From assembly GCF_020099395.1 (NCBI RefSeq), contig NZ_CP083590.1:4464001-4528000 (forward strand): DNA of 64,000 nt, in the 5' to 3' direction. The DNA is from Streptomyces mobaraensis (GTDB taxonomy: Bacteria > Actinomycetota > Actinomycetes > Streptomycetales > Streptomycetaceae). Position 1 is the stretch's first letter. Each line of letters opens with the position of its first letter. Positions 1 to 8,471 of this stretch are shown piece by piece. The translations under genes and the position numbers were made by a program. The notes beneath the pieces are model-generated. The model made no database searches, was not told the DNA's origin, and worked only from the letters and a program-made list of their open reading frames with translations.

Positions 1-1643
1 CCCGTCACCCTTCGGCGTTCCGACGCCCCCCGTGGCCCGCTGATCGCCCCGATCATCATGGCCACCGCCAGGCACAGGAACGGCACGAAGACCACGGTGT
101 AGAAGTCGAAGATGGTCCGGTCCTGCCACTGGAACCACGGCAGCAGGCCCGCGGCCGTCCCGCACAGGATCGCGCCGGCCCGCCAGTCCCGCCGGAAGAA
201 CCAGCGGAAGAGGAGGTAGGCGAGGGCGAAGCAGGCGGCCCACCACAGCAGGGGCGTGCCCAGCGCCAGCACCTCGCGCGCGCACTTCCCCCCGGCGTCG
301 GACGGGCAGCCGTCGATGCCGGCGGCGGGCGAGTCGTAGTAGTAGGAGACGGGACGGCCCTGGACCAGCCAGCTCCACGGGTTGGACTGGTAGGTGTGCG
401 GCGAGTTGAGGGTGGTGTTGAACCGCCACACCTCGTGCTCGTAGTGCCAGAGGCTGCGCAGCGGGTTGAGGACGCCGGCGAGGAAGCCGTCCGTCCCGTA
501 GCCGCCCTCGGTCTCCGCCCAGTGCCGGTAGTAGCCGCTGTGCTGCCAGCCCTGCGTCCGGCTGTAGCTGCCGCTGTTGGCGAACCAGCCCGTCCAGGTG
601 GCCAGATAGGTCACGATCGCCACCGGCACCAGCGCCACGAACGCCCAGGGCGCGTCCCGCCGCAGCACCGTGCGCCACGGGCGGCGGGCCCCGGCGAGGC
701 GGCGCGAGCCGACGTCCCACAGCACGACGAGCACCCCGAACGCCGCCAGGTAGACCGCGCCGTTCCACTTCGTCGCCGCCGCCAGCCCGAGGAACACCCC
801 GGCGGCGATCCGCCACGGCCGCCACCCGAGCCGCAGGGTCCCCGCGGTCCCCGCGTCGGGGCGGACGTCGCCGGTCGCCGGGTCGCCGGGCAGCGCGGCG
901 GCCAGCCGGGCCCGCGTGCGGTCCCGGTCGACCAGGACGCAGCCGAACGCCGCCAGCACGAAGAACATCAGCACCAGGTCGAGCAGCGAGGTGCGGCTCA
1001 TCACGAACTGCATGCCGTCCACGGCCATCAGCGCGCCCGCGACGCAGCCCAGCAGCGTGGAGCGGAAGAGGCGGCGGCCGATGCGGCACAGCATCAGTAC
1101 GGAGAGCGTGCCGAGCAGCGCGACCATGAAGCGCCAGCCGAAGGGCGTCAGTCCGAAGAACTGCTCGCCCAGCCCGATGACCCACTTGCCGGCCGGCGGG
1201 TGGACCACGTAGGACGGCACGTCGGCGATGTGGTCGTACCCGTCGACGATCCGCTGGTTGATGTCCTTGTCCTCGGGCCACTTGGCCTCGTAGCCGAACT
1301 TCCAGAGCGCCCAGGCGTCCTTTGCGTAGTACGTCTCGTCGAATATCACCGCCCGCGGGCTGCCCAGGTTGTGGAACCGCGCCAGCCCGGCGACCAGGGT
1401 GACCAGCAGCGGACCCAGCCAGCCCAGGGAGCGCGCGAGCAGCCGCGCGGGCCCCGGCCGCACGCCGAGCGCCTCCCACACGCCGGTGCCCGGCTCCCGG
1501 TACGGCGGCACGAGCCGCTCCCGCACGCCGGTGCGGCGCTCGGGCGCCGCGTATCCGAAGCGGCGCAGCCGGGTCTGCCACGGAGGCGGCTGTCCGGCCG
1601 CCGCGCGGCTCGGCCGGCCCTGGGTCGCGGTGTCACTGGTCAC
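1..1643 (-). CDS. pmt: Protein O-mannosyltransferase (Pmt), nearly complete, cut at its C-terminus
   Basis: This GT-C membrane glycosyltransferase transfers mannose from polyprenyl-phosphate mannose to Ser/Thr of exported proteins. In S. coelicolor the homologue (SCO3154) is required for phiC31 phage infection through protein mannosylation. The reverse-strand frame is open from the GTG at 1643 to the window edge. The protein shows DETYYAKD at about residues 102-109 (the Asp-Glu loop motif of the PMT family), then HPPAGKW, and hydrophobic helices spread through the rest. The last visible residues (GAISGPRG followed by an Arg-rich tail) look like the very C-terminus, so little is missing. An ATG at 1652 is out of frame and stops at once, which supports the GTG. 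There is no Shine-Dalgarno, but TACGAT lies 6 nt upstream, so the mRNA is probably leaderless. It diverges from rsmI. Confidence 0.9.
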   Translation of the reverse strand, partial: MTSDTATQGRPSRAAAGQPPPWQTRLRRFGYAAPERRTGVRERLVPPYREPGTGVWEALGVRPGPARLLARSLGWLGPLLVTLVAGLARFHNLGSPRAVIFDETYYAKDAWALWKFGYEAKWPEDKDINQRIVDGYDHIADVPSYVVHPPAGKWVIGLGEQFFGLTPFGWRFMVALLGTLSVLMLCRIGRRLFRSTLLGCVAGALMAVDGMQFVMSRTSLLDLVLMFFVLAAFGCVLVDRDRTRARLAAALPGDPATGDVRPDAGTAGTLRLGWRPWRIAAGVFLGLAAATKWNGAVYLAAFGVLVVLWDVGSRRLAGARRPWRTVLRRDAPWAFVALVPVAIVTYLATWTGWFANSGSYSRTQGWQHSGYYRHWAETEGGYGTDGFLAGVLNPLRSLWHYEHEVWRFNTTLNSPHTYQSNPWSWLVQGRPVSYYYDSPAAGIDGCPSDAGGKCAREVLALGTPLLWWAACFALAYLLFRWFFRRDWRAGAILCGTAAGLLPWFQWQDRTIFDFYTVVFVPFLCLAVAMMIGAISGPRGASERRRVT

Positions 1644-1649
1644 CGCGCC

Positions 1650-1655
1650 ATCGTA
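1650..1655 (-). promoter_or_regulatory. Putative -10 box (TACGAT) of pmt, leaderless
   Basis: TACGAT on the reverse strand is followed by 6 nt and then the GTG start at 1643. This spacing puts transcription start at or next to the start codon. No clear -35 is seen. Confidence 0.45.
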
Positions 1656-1742
1656 GGGAACCGGCCGCCGTGGGCGCCGGGGAGCGCGCGGTCGCGGCCC
1701 GGCGCCCCGGGAGGCCGCGGGCGCGCCTGCGAGGATGGGGGC

Positions 1743-2645
1743 GTGACTGGAACGCTCGTACTCGCAGGAACCCCCATCGGCGACGTCGCCGACGCGCCGC
1801 CCCGGCTGGCCGCCGAGCTCGCCGCCGCCGAGGTGATCGCCGCGGAGGACACCCGGCGGCTGCGCCGGCTCACCCAGGCGCTGGGGGTGCACACCACCGG
1901 CCGGGTCGTCTCCTACTTCGAGGGCAACGAGTCCTCCCGTACGCCGGAGCTCGTCGAGGCGCTGACCGGCGGGGCGCGGGTGCTGCTGGTCACGGACGCC
2001 GGGATGCCGTCGGTCTCCGACCCCGGCTACCGGCTGGTGGCCGCCGCCGTGGAGCGCGGGGTGAAGGTGACGGCCGTCCCCGGGCCGTCCGCGGTGCTGA
2101 CCGCGCTGGCCGTCTCCGGGCTGCCGGTGGACCGGTTCTGCTTCGAGGGCTTCCTGCCGCGCAAGGCCGGGGAGCGGCTCGGGCGGCTGCGCGAGGTGGC
2201 GGACGAGCGCCGCACCCTCGTCTACTTCGAGGCGCCGCACCGGCTGGACGACACCCTCGCCGCGATGGCCGAGGTGTTCGGCGGCGAGCGGCGGGCCGCG
2301 GTCTGCCGCGAGCTGACCAAGACCTACGAGGAGGTCCGGCGCGGCCCGCTGACCGAGCTGGCCGCCTGGGCCGCCGAGGGTGTCCGCGGCGAGATCACCG
2401 TCGTCGTGGAGGGCGCCCCCGAGAAGGGGCCGGGAGAGGTCGACGCCGACGAGCTGGTCCGCCGGGTCCGGGTCCGCGAGGAGGCGGGCGAGCGCCGCAA
2501 GGAGGCCATCGCCGCGGTCGCGGCCGAGGCCGGGCTGCCCAAGCGCGAGGTGTTCGACGCGGTCGTGGCGGCGAAAACCGCGGCGAAATCCGGCGGAGCC
2601 GGGAGATCCGGGGGCACCGGAGAAGGCGGGCCGGACGCCCGCTAG
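1743..2645 (+). CDS. rsmI: 16S rRNA (cytidine1402-2'-O)-methyltransferase RsmI
   Basis: RsmI 2'-O-methylates C1402 in the 30S decoding centre using SAM. The 300-residue product has the tetrapyrrole-methylase-like fold motifs expected of RsmI: GTPIGD near the N-terminus, AEDTRRLRRL at about 33-42, DAGMPSVSDPG at about 88-98, VPGPSA, FEGFLPRK and YFEAPHR. The length is normal for the family. The GTG at 1743 begins exactly at the conserved GTLVLAGTPIGD segment; a much longer in-frame opening upstream would only add sequence antisense to pmt. GAGGAT sits 6 nt before the GTG and there is no Shine-Dalgarno, which suggests leaderless expression. The C-terminal 25 residues are a Gly/Ala/Lys-rich tail. 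Confidence 0.95.
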   Translation: MTGTLVLAGTPIGDVADAPPRLAAELAAAEVIAAEDTRRLRRLTQALGVHTTGRVVSYFEGNESSRTPELVEALTGGARVLLVTDAGMPSVSDPGYRLVAAAVERGVKVTAVPGPSAVLTALAVSGLPVDRFCFEGFLPRKAGERLGRLREVADERRTLVYFEAPHRLDDTLAAMAEVFGGERRAAVCRELTKTYEEVRRGPLTELAAWAAEGVRGEITVVVEGAPEKGPGEVDADELVRRVRVREEAGERRKEAIAAVAAEAGLPKREVFDAVVAAKTAAKSGGAGRSGGTGEGGPDAR

Positions 2646-3134
2646 GGGCGGCCCCGGAAGCGGTAACGGAACGATTCTCACCGGTAACCGGAAGTGTTCT
2701 TCCCGAAGCCGGACGGGGACCGCTCCGGAACTCCCGGAACGCTCGGAAGCGCCCCCTCCGGGAATCCGGAAGCCCACCCCCGGCCGGTTTACCGGGAGGC
2801 ACCCCTTCGGAACTGCGGAAACAGTCCGCCGGACCCCTGCGGGTGCCCGGAACCGCAGGTACCGGCCCCGGAATGGCCTGGACCGGAGCCCCCGGCCGGG
2901 CCCCTCGCGAAATGCCGGCCGCCGCGCCCCGCCGTAAAGTAAAGGGCTGGAGCGAAAAGCAAAGGTCAGACCTCGCTCCCGGGCTCTTCGGGCATGTAGC
3001 GGTTAAGTTTGCCCCAATTCGAGGAATGGGCTGCTGCGTCGACGCGGGAATGGGCGTTCCCTGGTTGTGGGACGTCCGATCCCGATGAACGTCCGAACGG
3101 ACCGGGAAATGTCCGGAGGACAAGAGGAGCTGCC
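2646..3134. other. Intergenic region dense in CGGAA words
   Basis: The stretch has no convincing gene. It holds more than ten CGGAA or GGGAA words between 2655 and 2880, then becomes more AT-rich (TAAAGTAAAGG near 2935, GTTAAGTTTGCC near 3002) before the Shine-Dalgarno of the next gene. The promoter of the zinc-ribbon gene should lie in the last 200 bases, but I cannot assign its -35 and -10 boxes. Confidence 0.5.
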
Positions 3135-3614
3135 ATGAGCGAGACCGCAGGGACCTCACGAGGCGTGGAGTCCGGCACCGCCATCCGCACCGCGACGGAG
3201 ACCGGTGCGCCGGCCGTCCGGACGGCGCACGACACGGTGCACGAGTCCTACGCCTTCGCCTGCATGAGGTGCGCGCACAGCTGGGAACAGTCGTACGAAA
3301 TAGAGCACCACGTGGACCACGAGGGCCGGCCCTTCGTCACGTACCACACGGACGGCGACCGTGTCCCGTCCCCGCTCACCCGCCCCACCTGCCCCAACTG
3401 CGGGGAGCACCTCGTCCGCATCATGCGCTCGGGGCAGGTCTCCCAGATCGCGGACGCCCTGCACCTGGCCTCCCGGACGACGGTGTCGCCGGCCTCCCCG
3501 GCCGGGCCGTTCATGAGCGGCGGCATCCCCGTCGGCAACGAGCAGCGGCGCGCCCCCCGGGAACCGCGGCACTGGCACCTCTCCGACCTGCTGCACCCCT
3601 TCCACCGCAAGTAG
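3135..3614 (+). CDS. Small zinc-ribbon protein of unknown function
   Basis: The 159-residue product is not assigned to a characterised family. Two CxxC knuckles, CMRC at about 43-46 and CPNC at about 86-89, are about 40 residues apart and should form one zinc ribbon. Around them are several His and acidic residues (SYEIEHHVDHEG), followed by a flexible tail ending HWHLSDLLHPFHRK. There is no signal peptide or membrane segment, so it is probably cytosolic. The ATG is preceded by AAGAGGAG at good distance. It stands alone between rsmI and tatD with its own long upstream region. A role as a nucleic-acid-binding or regulatory protein is only a guess from the ribbon. Confidence 0.75.
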   Translation: MSETAGTSRGVESGTAIRTATETGAPAVRTAHDTVHESYAFACMRCAHSWEQSYEIEHHVDHEGRPFVTYHTDGDRVPSPLTRPTCPNCGEHLVRIMRSGQVSQIADALHLASRTTVSPASPAGPFMSGGIPVGNEQRRAPREPRHWHLSDLLHPFHRK

Positions 3615-3667
3615 GCGGGTTGTCGGGGGCGGGGAACCCGACCCGGGCACGGCCCGGGGGCGGTCCC

Positions 3668-3673
3668 TAGAAT
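3668..3673 (+). promoter_or_regulatory. -10 box (TAGAAT) of tatD, leaderless
   Basis: TAGAAT ends 7 nt before the tatD ATG and no Shine-Dalgarno is present, so transcription probably starts at the A of the ATG. Confidence 0.5.
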
Positions 3674-3680
3674 CCCGACC

Positions 3681-4601
3681 ATGGCGGCGAATGCATCGAA
3701 CAGCGGCACGGCGGACGGCGGGCGGAAGAAGAACGACGAAAAGGACGTCCCTCCGCCCCCGCCGGCGCCGCTGAACGTGCCCGTGGCCGACTCGCACACC
3801 CATCTGGACATGCAGGGCGGCACGGTCGCCGGAGCACTGGCCAAGGCCGCCGCCGTCGGGGTCACGACGGTGATCCAGGTGGGGTGCGACCTGGCCGGTT
3901 CGCGCTGGGCCGCCGAGACGGCCGCCGCCCACGACGCCGTCTGGGCCACCGTGGCCCTGCACCCCAACGAAGCGCCCCGGATCGTCCTGGGAGATCCCGA
4001 CGGCTGGTCCCGGCAGGGCGCCCGTGAGCCCGGCGGTGACGCCGCCCTCGACGCGGCCTTGGACGAGATCGACGCCCTGGCCGCCCTGGACCACGTCCGC
4101 GGCGTGGGGGAGACCGGCCTGGACTTCTTCCGTACCGGCCCGGAGGGCGTCGCCGCGCAGGAGCGCTCGTTCCGCCGGCATATCGCCATCGCCAAACGGC
4201 ACGGCAAGGCCCTCGTCATCCACGACCGGGACGCGCACGACGACGTCCTGCGGGTGCTCGCCGAGGAGGGGGCGCCCGAGACGGTCGTCTTCCACTGCTT
4301 CTCCGGCGACGCGGCGATGGCCAAGGTCTGCGCCGAGGCCGGCTACTACCTCTCCTTCGCCGGGAACGTCACCTTCAAGAACGCCCAGCCGCTGCGCGAC
4401 GCCCTGGCGGCCGCCCCCCTCGACCGGATCCTCGTCGAGACCGACGCGCCGTTCCTCACCCCCGTCCCGTATCGCGGACGGCCCAACGCGCCGTACCTCA
4501 TTCCGGTCACTCTCCGGGCGATGGCCGCGGTGAAGGGCGTGGACGAGGACGCCCTGGCCACGGCGGTCGCGGCGAATACCGCACGCGCGTTCCAGTACTG
4601 A
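3681..4601 (+). CDS. tatD: TatD-family metal-dependent deoxyribonuclease
   Basis: This is a TIM-barrel metallohydrolase of the TatD/YcfH family, thought to act as a 3'-5' exonuclease or DNA-repair nuclease. The 306-residue product carries the metal ligands in order: DSHTHLD at about 34-40, GVGETGLDFFR at about 147, VIHDRDAHDD at about 183, VFHCFSGD at about 202 and VETDAPFLTP near the C-terminus. The charged 30-residue N-terminal extension before the barrel is typical of actinobacterial members. The start is set by TAGAAT 7 nt upstream; no ribosome site is needed if it is leaderless. It lies directly before the rpf-rsmA-ispE group, a common actinobacterial arrangement. Confidence 0.93.
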   Translation: MAANASNSGTADGGRKKNDEKDVPPPPPAPLNVPVADSHTHLDMQGGTVAGALAKAAAVGVTTVIQVGCDLAGSRWAAETAAAHDAVWATVALHPNEAPRIVLGDPDGWSRQGAREPGGDAALDAALDEIDALAALDHVRGVGETGLDFFRTGPEGVAAQERSFRRHIAIAKRHGKALVIHDRDAHDDVLRVLAEEGAPETVVFHCFSGDAAMAKVCAEAGYYLSFAGNVTFKNAQPLRDALAAAPLDRILVETDAPFLTPVPYRGRPNAPYLIPVTLRAMAAVKGVDEDALATAVAANTARAFQY

Positions 4602-4661
4602 CCCCCGGATCCCGACGACACAGGGTGACGGGCGGGCTTGGGAGAGTCACCCCCGCTCCGC

Positions 4662-4667
4662 TACAGT
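4662..4667 (+). promoter_or_regulatory. Putative -10 box (TACAGT) for the rpf-rsmA operon
   Basis: TACAGT lies 34 nt before the GTG at 4702, which would give a short leader carrying the GTGGAG ribosome site. I see no strong -35. Confidence 0.35.
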
Positions 4668-4701
4668 CCCGGTCCCGTCAGTCCGGACCCAGTGGAGTGT
4701 C

Positions 4702-6309
4702 GTGAGCCATCCGCAGGGCAGCCCCCACGCCGCGCGCCGCGGTGCGGCCGAGCCGCCGCCGTACGGGCCGTACGCGCCCCACGGCGACTACGGCCAGCCC
4801 GACCCGTACGGGCCCCACGGGGGCCTGGGCGGGCACGGGCTGGGGAGCCGGCCCGGCCAGGGGCAGGGCCAGGGCGGCTCCGGGACGTACGCCGGCTACG
4901 AGGCGTACGTGCCCCGGCAGACCTCCGCGCCGCCCGGTACGGCCGCGCCGCCGCCCTCCGCCACGGTGCTCACCGGCGTCGTCCACCCCTCGTACGACGG
5001 TCACCCGTACGAGGGGTACGCGCCCGCCGTCGCCGTCCCCTCCGCGGAGGACGAACCGGAGGACACCTTCCGGAGCGGCCCGTTCAGCGCCCTCGACGAC
5101 GAGCCCGACGGCGAGCCCCCCGACGACCTCCACGGCGAGACGCCGCCCCCCGGCCGGGCGAGCGCCCGCAGGGCCGGGCGCCGCAAGCGGGCCGCGCGGG
5201 CGGCCCCCCGGCAGGGCGGCGACCCGCTGCGCCGGCTGCTCCCGCAGGCCCTGGTGGTCGCCTTCCTGGCCGGCGGCACCTCCGCGTTCGTCGCCGGCGA
5301 CAAGGCCGTCCAGCTCAGCGTCGACGGCACCCCGCGCACCCTGCACACCTTCGCGGACGACGTCGAGGAGCTGCTGGCCGACGAGGGCATGGCGGTCGGC
5401 GAGCACGACATCGTCGCCCCCGGCCGCCATCACGACCTGGCCTCCGGGGACCGGGTCATCGTCCGCTACGGCCGCCCGGTCACCCTCACCCTCGACGGCG
5501 AGCGCCGCCAGGTGTGGACCACCGCCCGGACCGTGGACGGCGCCCTGCGTCAGCTCGGCGTCCGGGCCGAGGGCGCCTATCTGTCCGCCTCCCGCTCCGC
5601 GCCCATCGGCCGGCACGGCCTGAACCTGGACGTCCGCACCGAGCGGACCCTCACCTTCATGGCCGACGGCCGCACCCGCACCATCCGCACCAACGCCGCG
5701 ACCGTCCGCGAGGCCATCGCCCAGGCCGGGATCACCCTCGACGGCGAGGACACCGCCTCCGTCGACCCCGACAGCTTCCCGCGCGACGGCCAGACCGTCT
5801 CGATCATGCGCATCACCGGCGGCCGCGAGGTCCGCGAGGTGCCGATCGACTTCACCACCGAGCGCCACGACGACCCCCACCTCGCCAAGGGCACCGAGGT
5901 CGTCGCCCAGCGCGGCGAGAAGGGCGTCGAACGCATCACCTACGCGCTCCGCACCGTCAACGGCGTCCGCCAGAAACCGCGCAAGATCTCCTCCGAGATC
6001 GTCCGCAAGCCCCGCACCCAGATCATCAAGGTGGGCACCAAGAAGCTGCCCAGCACCGTGCAGGGCGCGGAGGGCCTGAACTGGCACGGACTCGCCCAGT
6101 GCGAGGCCGGCGGGCGGCCGGACGCGGTGGACCCGTCGGGCACCTACGGCGGGCTGTACCAGTTCGACGTCGGCACCTGGCAGTCCCTCGGCGGCAGCGG
6201 ACGGCCGCAGGAGGCCAGCGCCGAGGAACAGACCCTGCGCGCCAAGAAGCTCTACGTGCGCCGGGGGGCGAGCCCGTGGCCCGTGTGCGGCCGTAAACTT
6301 CACGGGTGA
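4702..6309 (+). CDS. rpfB: Resuscitation-promoting factor with DUF348, G5 and transglycosylase-like domains
   Basis: This is a peptidoglycan-cleaving muralytic enzyme that promotes spore germination and exit from dormancy. The architecture matches mycobacterial RpfB (called RpfC in S. coelicolor). A Pro/Gly/Tyr-rich cytosolic region covers about 1-175 and one membrane anchor about 181-199. Then come three DUF348 modules (about 200-370), a G5 domain (about 374-450), and the catalytic Rpf domain from about 457, with LAQCEAGG carrying the catalytic Glu, [12 protein letters not shown] and PWPVCG closing the disulfide. The cytosolic extension of about 175 residues is much longer than in mycobacteria. 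The GTG start follows GTGGAG. The stop overlaps the rsmA start (GTGA), so the two are translationally coupled. Confidence 0.92.
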   Translation: MSHPQGSPHAARRGAAEPPPYGPYAPHGDYGQPDPYGPHGGLGGHGLGSRPGQGQGQGGSGTYAGYEAYVPRQTSAPPGTAAPPPSATVLTGVVHPSYDGHPYEGYAPAVAVPSAEDEPEDTFRSGPFSALDDEPDGEPPDDLHGETPPPGRASARRAGRRKRAARAAPRQGGDPLRRLLPQALVVAFLAGGTSAFVAGDKAVQLSVDGTPRTLHTFADDVEELLADEGMAVGEHDIVAPGRHHDLASGDRVIVRYGRPVTLTLDGERRQVWTTARTVDGALRQLGVRAEGAYLSASRSAPIGRHGLNLDVRTERTLTFMADGRTRTIRTNAATVREAIAQAGITLDGEDTASVDPDSFPRDGQTVSIMRITGGREVREVPIDFTTERHDDPHLAKGTEVVAQRGEKGVERITYALRTVNGVRQKPRKISSEIVRKPRTQIIKVGTKKLPSTVQGAEGLNWHGLAQCEAGGRPDAVDPSGTYGGLYQFDVGTWQSLGGSGRPQEASAEEQTLRAKKLYVRRGASPWPVCGRKLHG

Positions 6310-7181
6310 GCTCCAGCCCCAGCACAGACGAGTCCGGCGCCCTGCTCGGCCCCGCCGACATCCGCGAACTGGCCGCCGCCCTCGGGGTGCGCCCCACCAA
6401 GCAGCGCGGTCAGAACTTCGTGATCGACGCCAACACGGTCCGGCGCATCGTCCGCACCGCCGAGGTGCGCCCCGACGACGTGGTCGTCGAGGTCGGCCCC
6501 GGCCTGGGGTCGCTGACGCTCGCCCTGCTGGAGGCCGCCGACCGGGTCACCGCCGTCGAGATCGACGACGTCCTGGCCGCGGCCCTGCCGTCGACCATCG
6601 CCGCCCGGCTCCCCGACCGTGCCGACCGCTTCGCACTCGTGCACAGCGACGCCATGCGCGTCACCGAACTGCCCGGCCCGCCGCCCACCGCGCTGGTCGC
6701 CAACCTCCCCTACAACGTCGCCGTCCCCGTCCTGCTGCACATGCTGGAGCGTTTCCCCAGCATCGAGCGCACCCTCGTCATGGTCCAGGCCGAGGTCGCC
6801 GACCGGCTCGCCGCCCCGCCCGGCTCCAAGGTGTACGGCGTCCCCTCGGTCAAGGCCGCCTGGTACGCCCACGTCAAGCGGGCCGGCGCCATCGGCCGCA
6901 ACGTCTTCTGGCCCGCCCCGAACGTCGACTCCGGCCTCGTTTCCCTCGTCCGCCGCGCCGAGCCCATCGCCACCACGGCGACCAGGGAAGAGGTCTTCGC
7001 GGTCGTCGACGCGGCCTTCGCCCAGCGGCGCAAGACGCTGCGCGCGGCGCTCGCCGGGTGGGCCGGGTCCGCGGCGGCGGCGGAGGCGGCGCTCGTCGCC
7101 GCCGGGGTCTCGCCGCAGGCGCGCGGCGAGTCGCTGACGGTGGACGAGTTCGTGGCCATCGCCGAGCACAAGGCGGGCTGA
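6306..7181 (+). CDS. rsmA: 16S rRNA adenine-1518/1519 N6-dimethyltransferase KsgA
   Basis: RsmA/KsgA dimethylates two adjacent adenines in the 3'-terminal helix of 16S rRNA during 30S maturation; loss gives kasugamycin resistance. The 291-residue product has [14 protein letters not shown] near the N-terminus, the SAM-binding [25 protein letters not shown], the catalytic [15 protein letters not shown], and the C-terminal helical RRKTLRAAL segment. The length is normal. Its GTG start overlaps the stop of the rpf gene by four bases, so it has no ribosome site of its own. ispE follows after about 130 bp with its own promoter-like TATGAT at 7266-7271. Confidence 0.96.
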   Translation: MSSSPSTDESGALLGPADIRELAAALGVRPTKQRGQNFVIDANTVRRIVRTAEVRPDDVVVEVGPGLGSLTLALLEAADRVTAVEIDDVLAAALPSTIAARLPDRADRFALVHSDAMRVTELPGPPPTALVANLPYNVAVPVLLHMLERFPSIERTLVMVQAEVADRLAAPPGSKVYGVPSVKAAWYAHVKRAGAIGRNVFWPAPNVDSGLVSLVRRAEPIATTATREEVFAVVDAAFAQRRKTLRAALAGWAGSAAAAEAALVAAGVSPQARGESLTVDEFVAIAEHKAG

Positions 7182-7311
7182 GCGGGGGCGGGCGGAGCCC
7201 GCTGCCCGAGCGCTCCGGGGGAACGCAGTACGGGCCGGGCCCGCTGCCCGGCCGCCTCCGCTCCATATGATCCGCCTCTACCGCCGTTCCCGACCCGAGG
7301 AGCCGTCCTCC

Positions 7312-8229
7312 GTGACCGCGCAGTCCGTCACCGTCCGTGTCCCCGCCAAGGTCAACGTCCAGCTGGCCGTCGCCGGCCCGCGCGCCGACGGCTTCCACAA
7401 CCTCGCCAACGTCTTCCTCGCCGTCTCGTTGTACGACCGCGTCACCGCGACACCGGCCGACGAACTGCGGGTGACGTGCTCCGGCCCCGACGCCGGCCAG
7501 GTCCCCCTCGACACCTCCAACCTCGCCGCCCGCGCGGCCCTCGCCCTCGCCGAGCGCCACGGACGCGAGGCGCGCGTCCACCTGCACATCGACAAGGACA
7601 TCCCCGTCGCCGGAGGGATGGCGGGCGGCAGCGCGGACGGCGCGGGCGCGCTGCTCGCCTGTGACGCCTTGTGGGGGACGGGGGCGTCGCGGGACGAACT
7701 CCTGGACATCTGCGCGGAGTTGGGCAGCGACGTGCCGTTCAGCCTGCTCGGCGGGGTCGCGCTCGGCGTCGGCCGCGGCGAGCGGCTGACGCCGCTGGAG
7801 GCGGGCGGGACGTTCCACTGGGTCTTCGCCGTCGCGGACGGCGGGCTGTCCACGCCGGCCGTGTACGCGGAGTGCGACCGGCTGCGCGCCGCGGCGGGGA
7901 CGGATCCCGGGCCCGAGCAGCCTGCGGCTTCCGCCGCGCTGCTCGACGCTCTGCGGTCGGGGGATGCGGGTGCGCTGGCCGCCGCCGTCTCCAACGACCT
8001 GCAGGACGCGGCTGTTTCGCTGCGGCCGTCGCTCGCGGAGGCTCTTTCGGCCGGGGCGGCGGCCGGGGCGCTCGCGGCGATGGTGTCCGGGTCGGGGCCG
8101 ACGACCGCTTTCCTCACGAAGAACGCGGAGGAGGCGGAGACGGTCGCCGCGGCGTTGCGGGCGTCGGGCACGTGCCGGGCGGTGCGGGTGGCGTCGGGGC
8201 CGGTGGCGGGAGCCACCGTGGTGGGGTGA
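7312..8229 (+). CDS. ispE: 4-diphosphocytidyl-2-C-methyl-D-erythritol kinase
   Basis: IspE is the ATP-dependent GHMP kinase that phosphorylates CDP-ME at the 2-hydroxyl in the MEP route to isoprenoids. The 305-residue product starts with the substrate motif VPAKVN at about 10-15 and ADGFHNL. The ATP-binding glycine loop reads DIPVAGGMAGGSADGAG at about 97-113, and SGSGPTTAF is motif 3 near the C-terminus. I chose the GTG at 7312 because GAGGAG lies 9 nt upstream and homologues begin just before the PAK motif; an ATG at 7267 would only add a basic leader overlapping the likely promoter. The distal third has looser codon bias (more T-ending codons) than its neighbours. Confidence 0.94.
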   Translation: MTAQSVTVRVPAKVNVQLAVAGPRADGFHNLANVFLAVSLYDRVTATPADELRVTCSGPDAGQVPLDTSNLAARAALALAERHGREARVHLHIDKDIPVAGGMAGGSADGAGALLACDALWGTGASRDELLDICAELGSDVPFSLLGGVALGVGRGERLTPLEAGGTFHWVFAVADGGLSTPAVYAECDRLRAAAGTDPGPEQPAASAALLDALRSGDAGALAAAVSNDLQDAAVSLRPSLAEALSAGAAAGALAAMVSGSGPTTAFLTKNAEEAETVAAALRASGTCRAVRVASGPVAGATVVG

Positions 8230-8239
8230 GCCCCGGCCC

Positions 8240-8425
8240 CTCCCTTTCACCGTTTCTGCGGGGGCGAGCCCCCGCACCCCCGAAGCGCGCTGCGCGCGCT
8301 GTCCTCAAGCGCCGGACGGGCTGATTTCAGCCCGTCCGGCGCTTGAGGACAAAGGGGGTCTGGGGCGCGGCCCCAGGAAACGGCGAAGGGGAGGGACTGG
8401 GGAAAACCCCACCCCTCACCCACCC
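8240..8425. repeat. Composite dispersed repeat, two-sided copy with perfect hairpin
   Basis: The core at 8301-8350 is a perfect inverted repeat: 24-nt arms at 8301-8324 and 8327-8350 with a TT loop, containing the family motif CCGTCCGGCGCTTGAGGAC. Each side carries an arm of the wider element in opposite orientation. The left arm has a GCGCGC hairpin and a GCGGGGGC/GCCCCCGC hairpin; the right arm has GGGGTC...GGGGC/GCCCC and then GGAAACGG. The same parts occur near 28345-28515, 35117-35230 and 47614-47735. It lies just past the ispE stop and can act as a terminator in either direction, although no T-run follows. Confidence 0.8.
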
Positions 8426-8458
8426 GCTGCTCCCATGGGCCGAGCCCGCCCCGAAACC

Positions 8459-8464
8459 TACCGT
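8459..8464 (+). promoter_or_regulatory. -10 box (TACCGT) of the FtsX permease gene, leaderless
   Basis: TACCGT ends 7 nt before the ATG at 8472 and no ribosome site precedes it. Confidence 0.45.
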
Positions 8465-8471
8465 TGCGGGA

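Noticed and set aside
396..1742. Upstream extension of rsmI through the pmt region
   Set aside because: The frame is open but antisense to pmt. RsmI homologues start at the GTLVLAGTPIGD segment.
8230..8471. CRISPR or insertion-sequence remnant
   Set aside because: The hairpins recur at other gene ends but have no spacers, transposase or target duplications.
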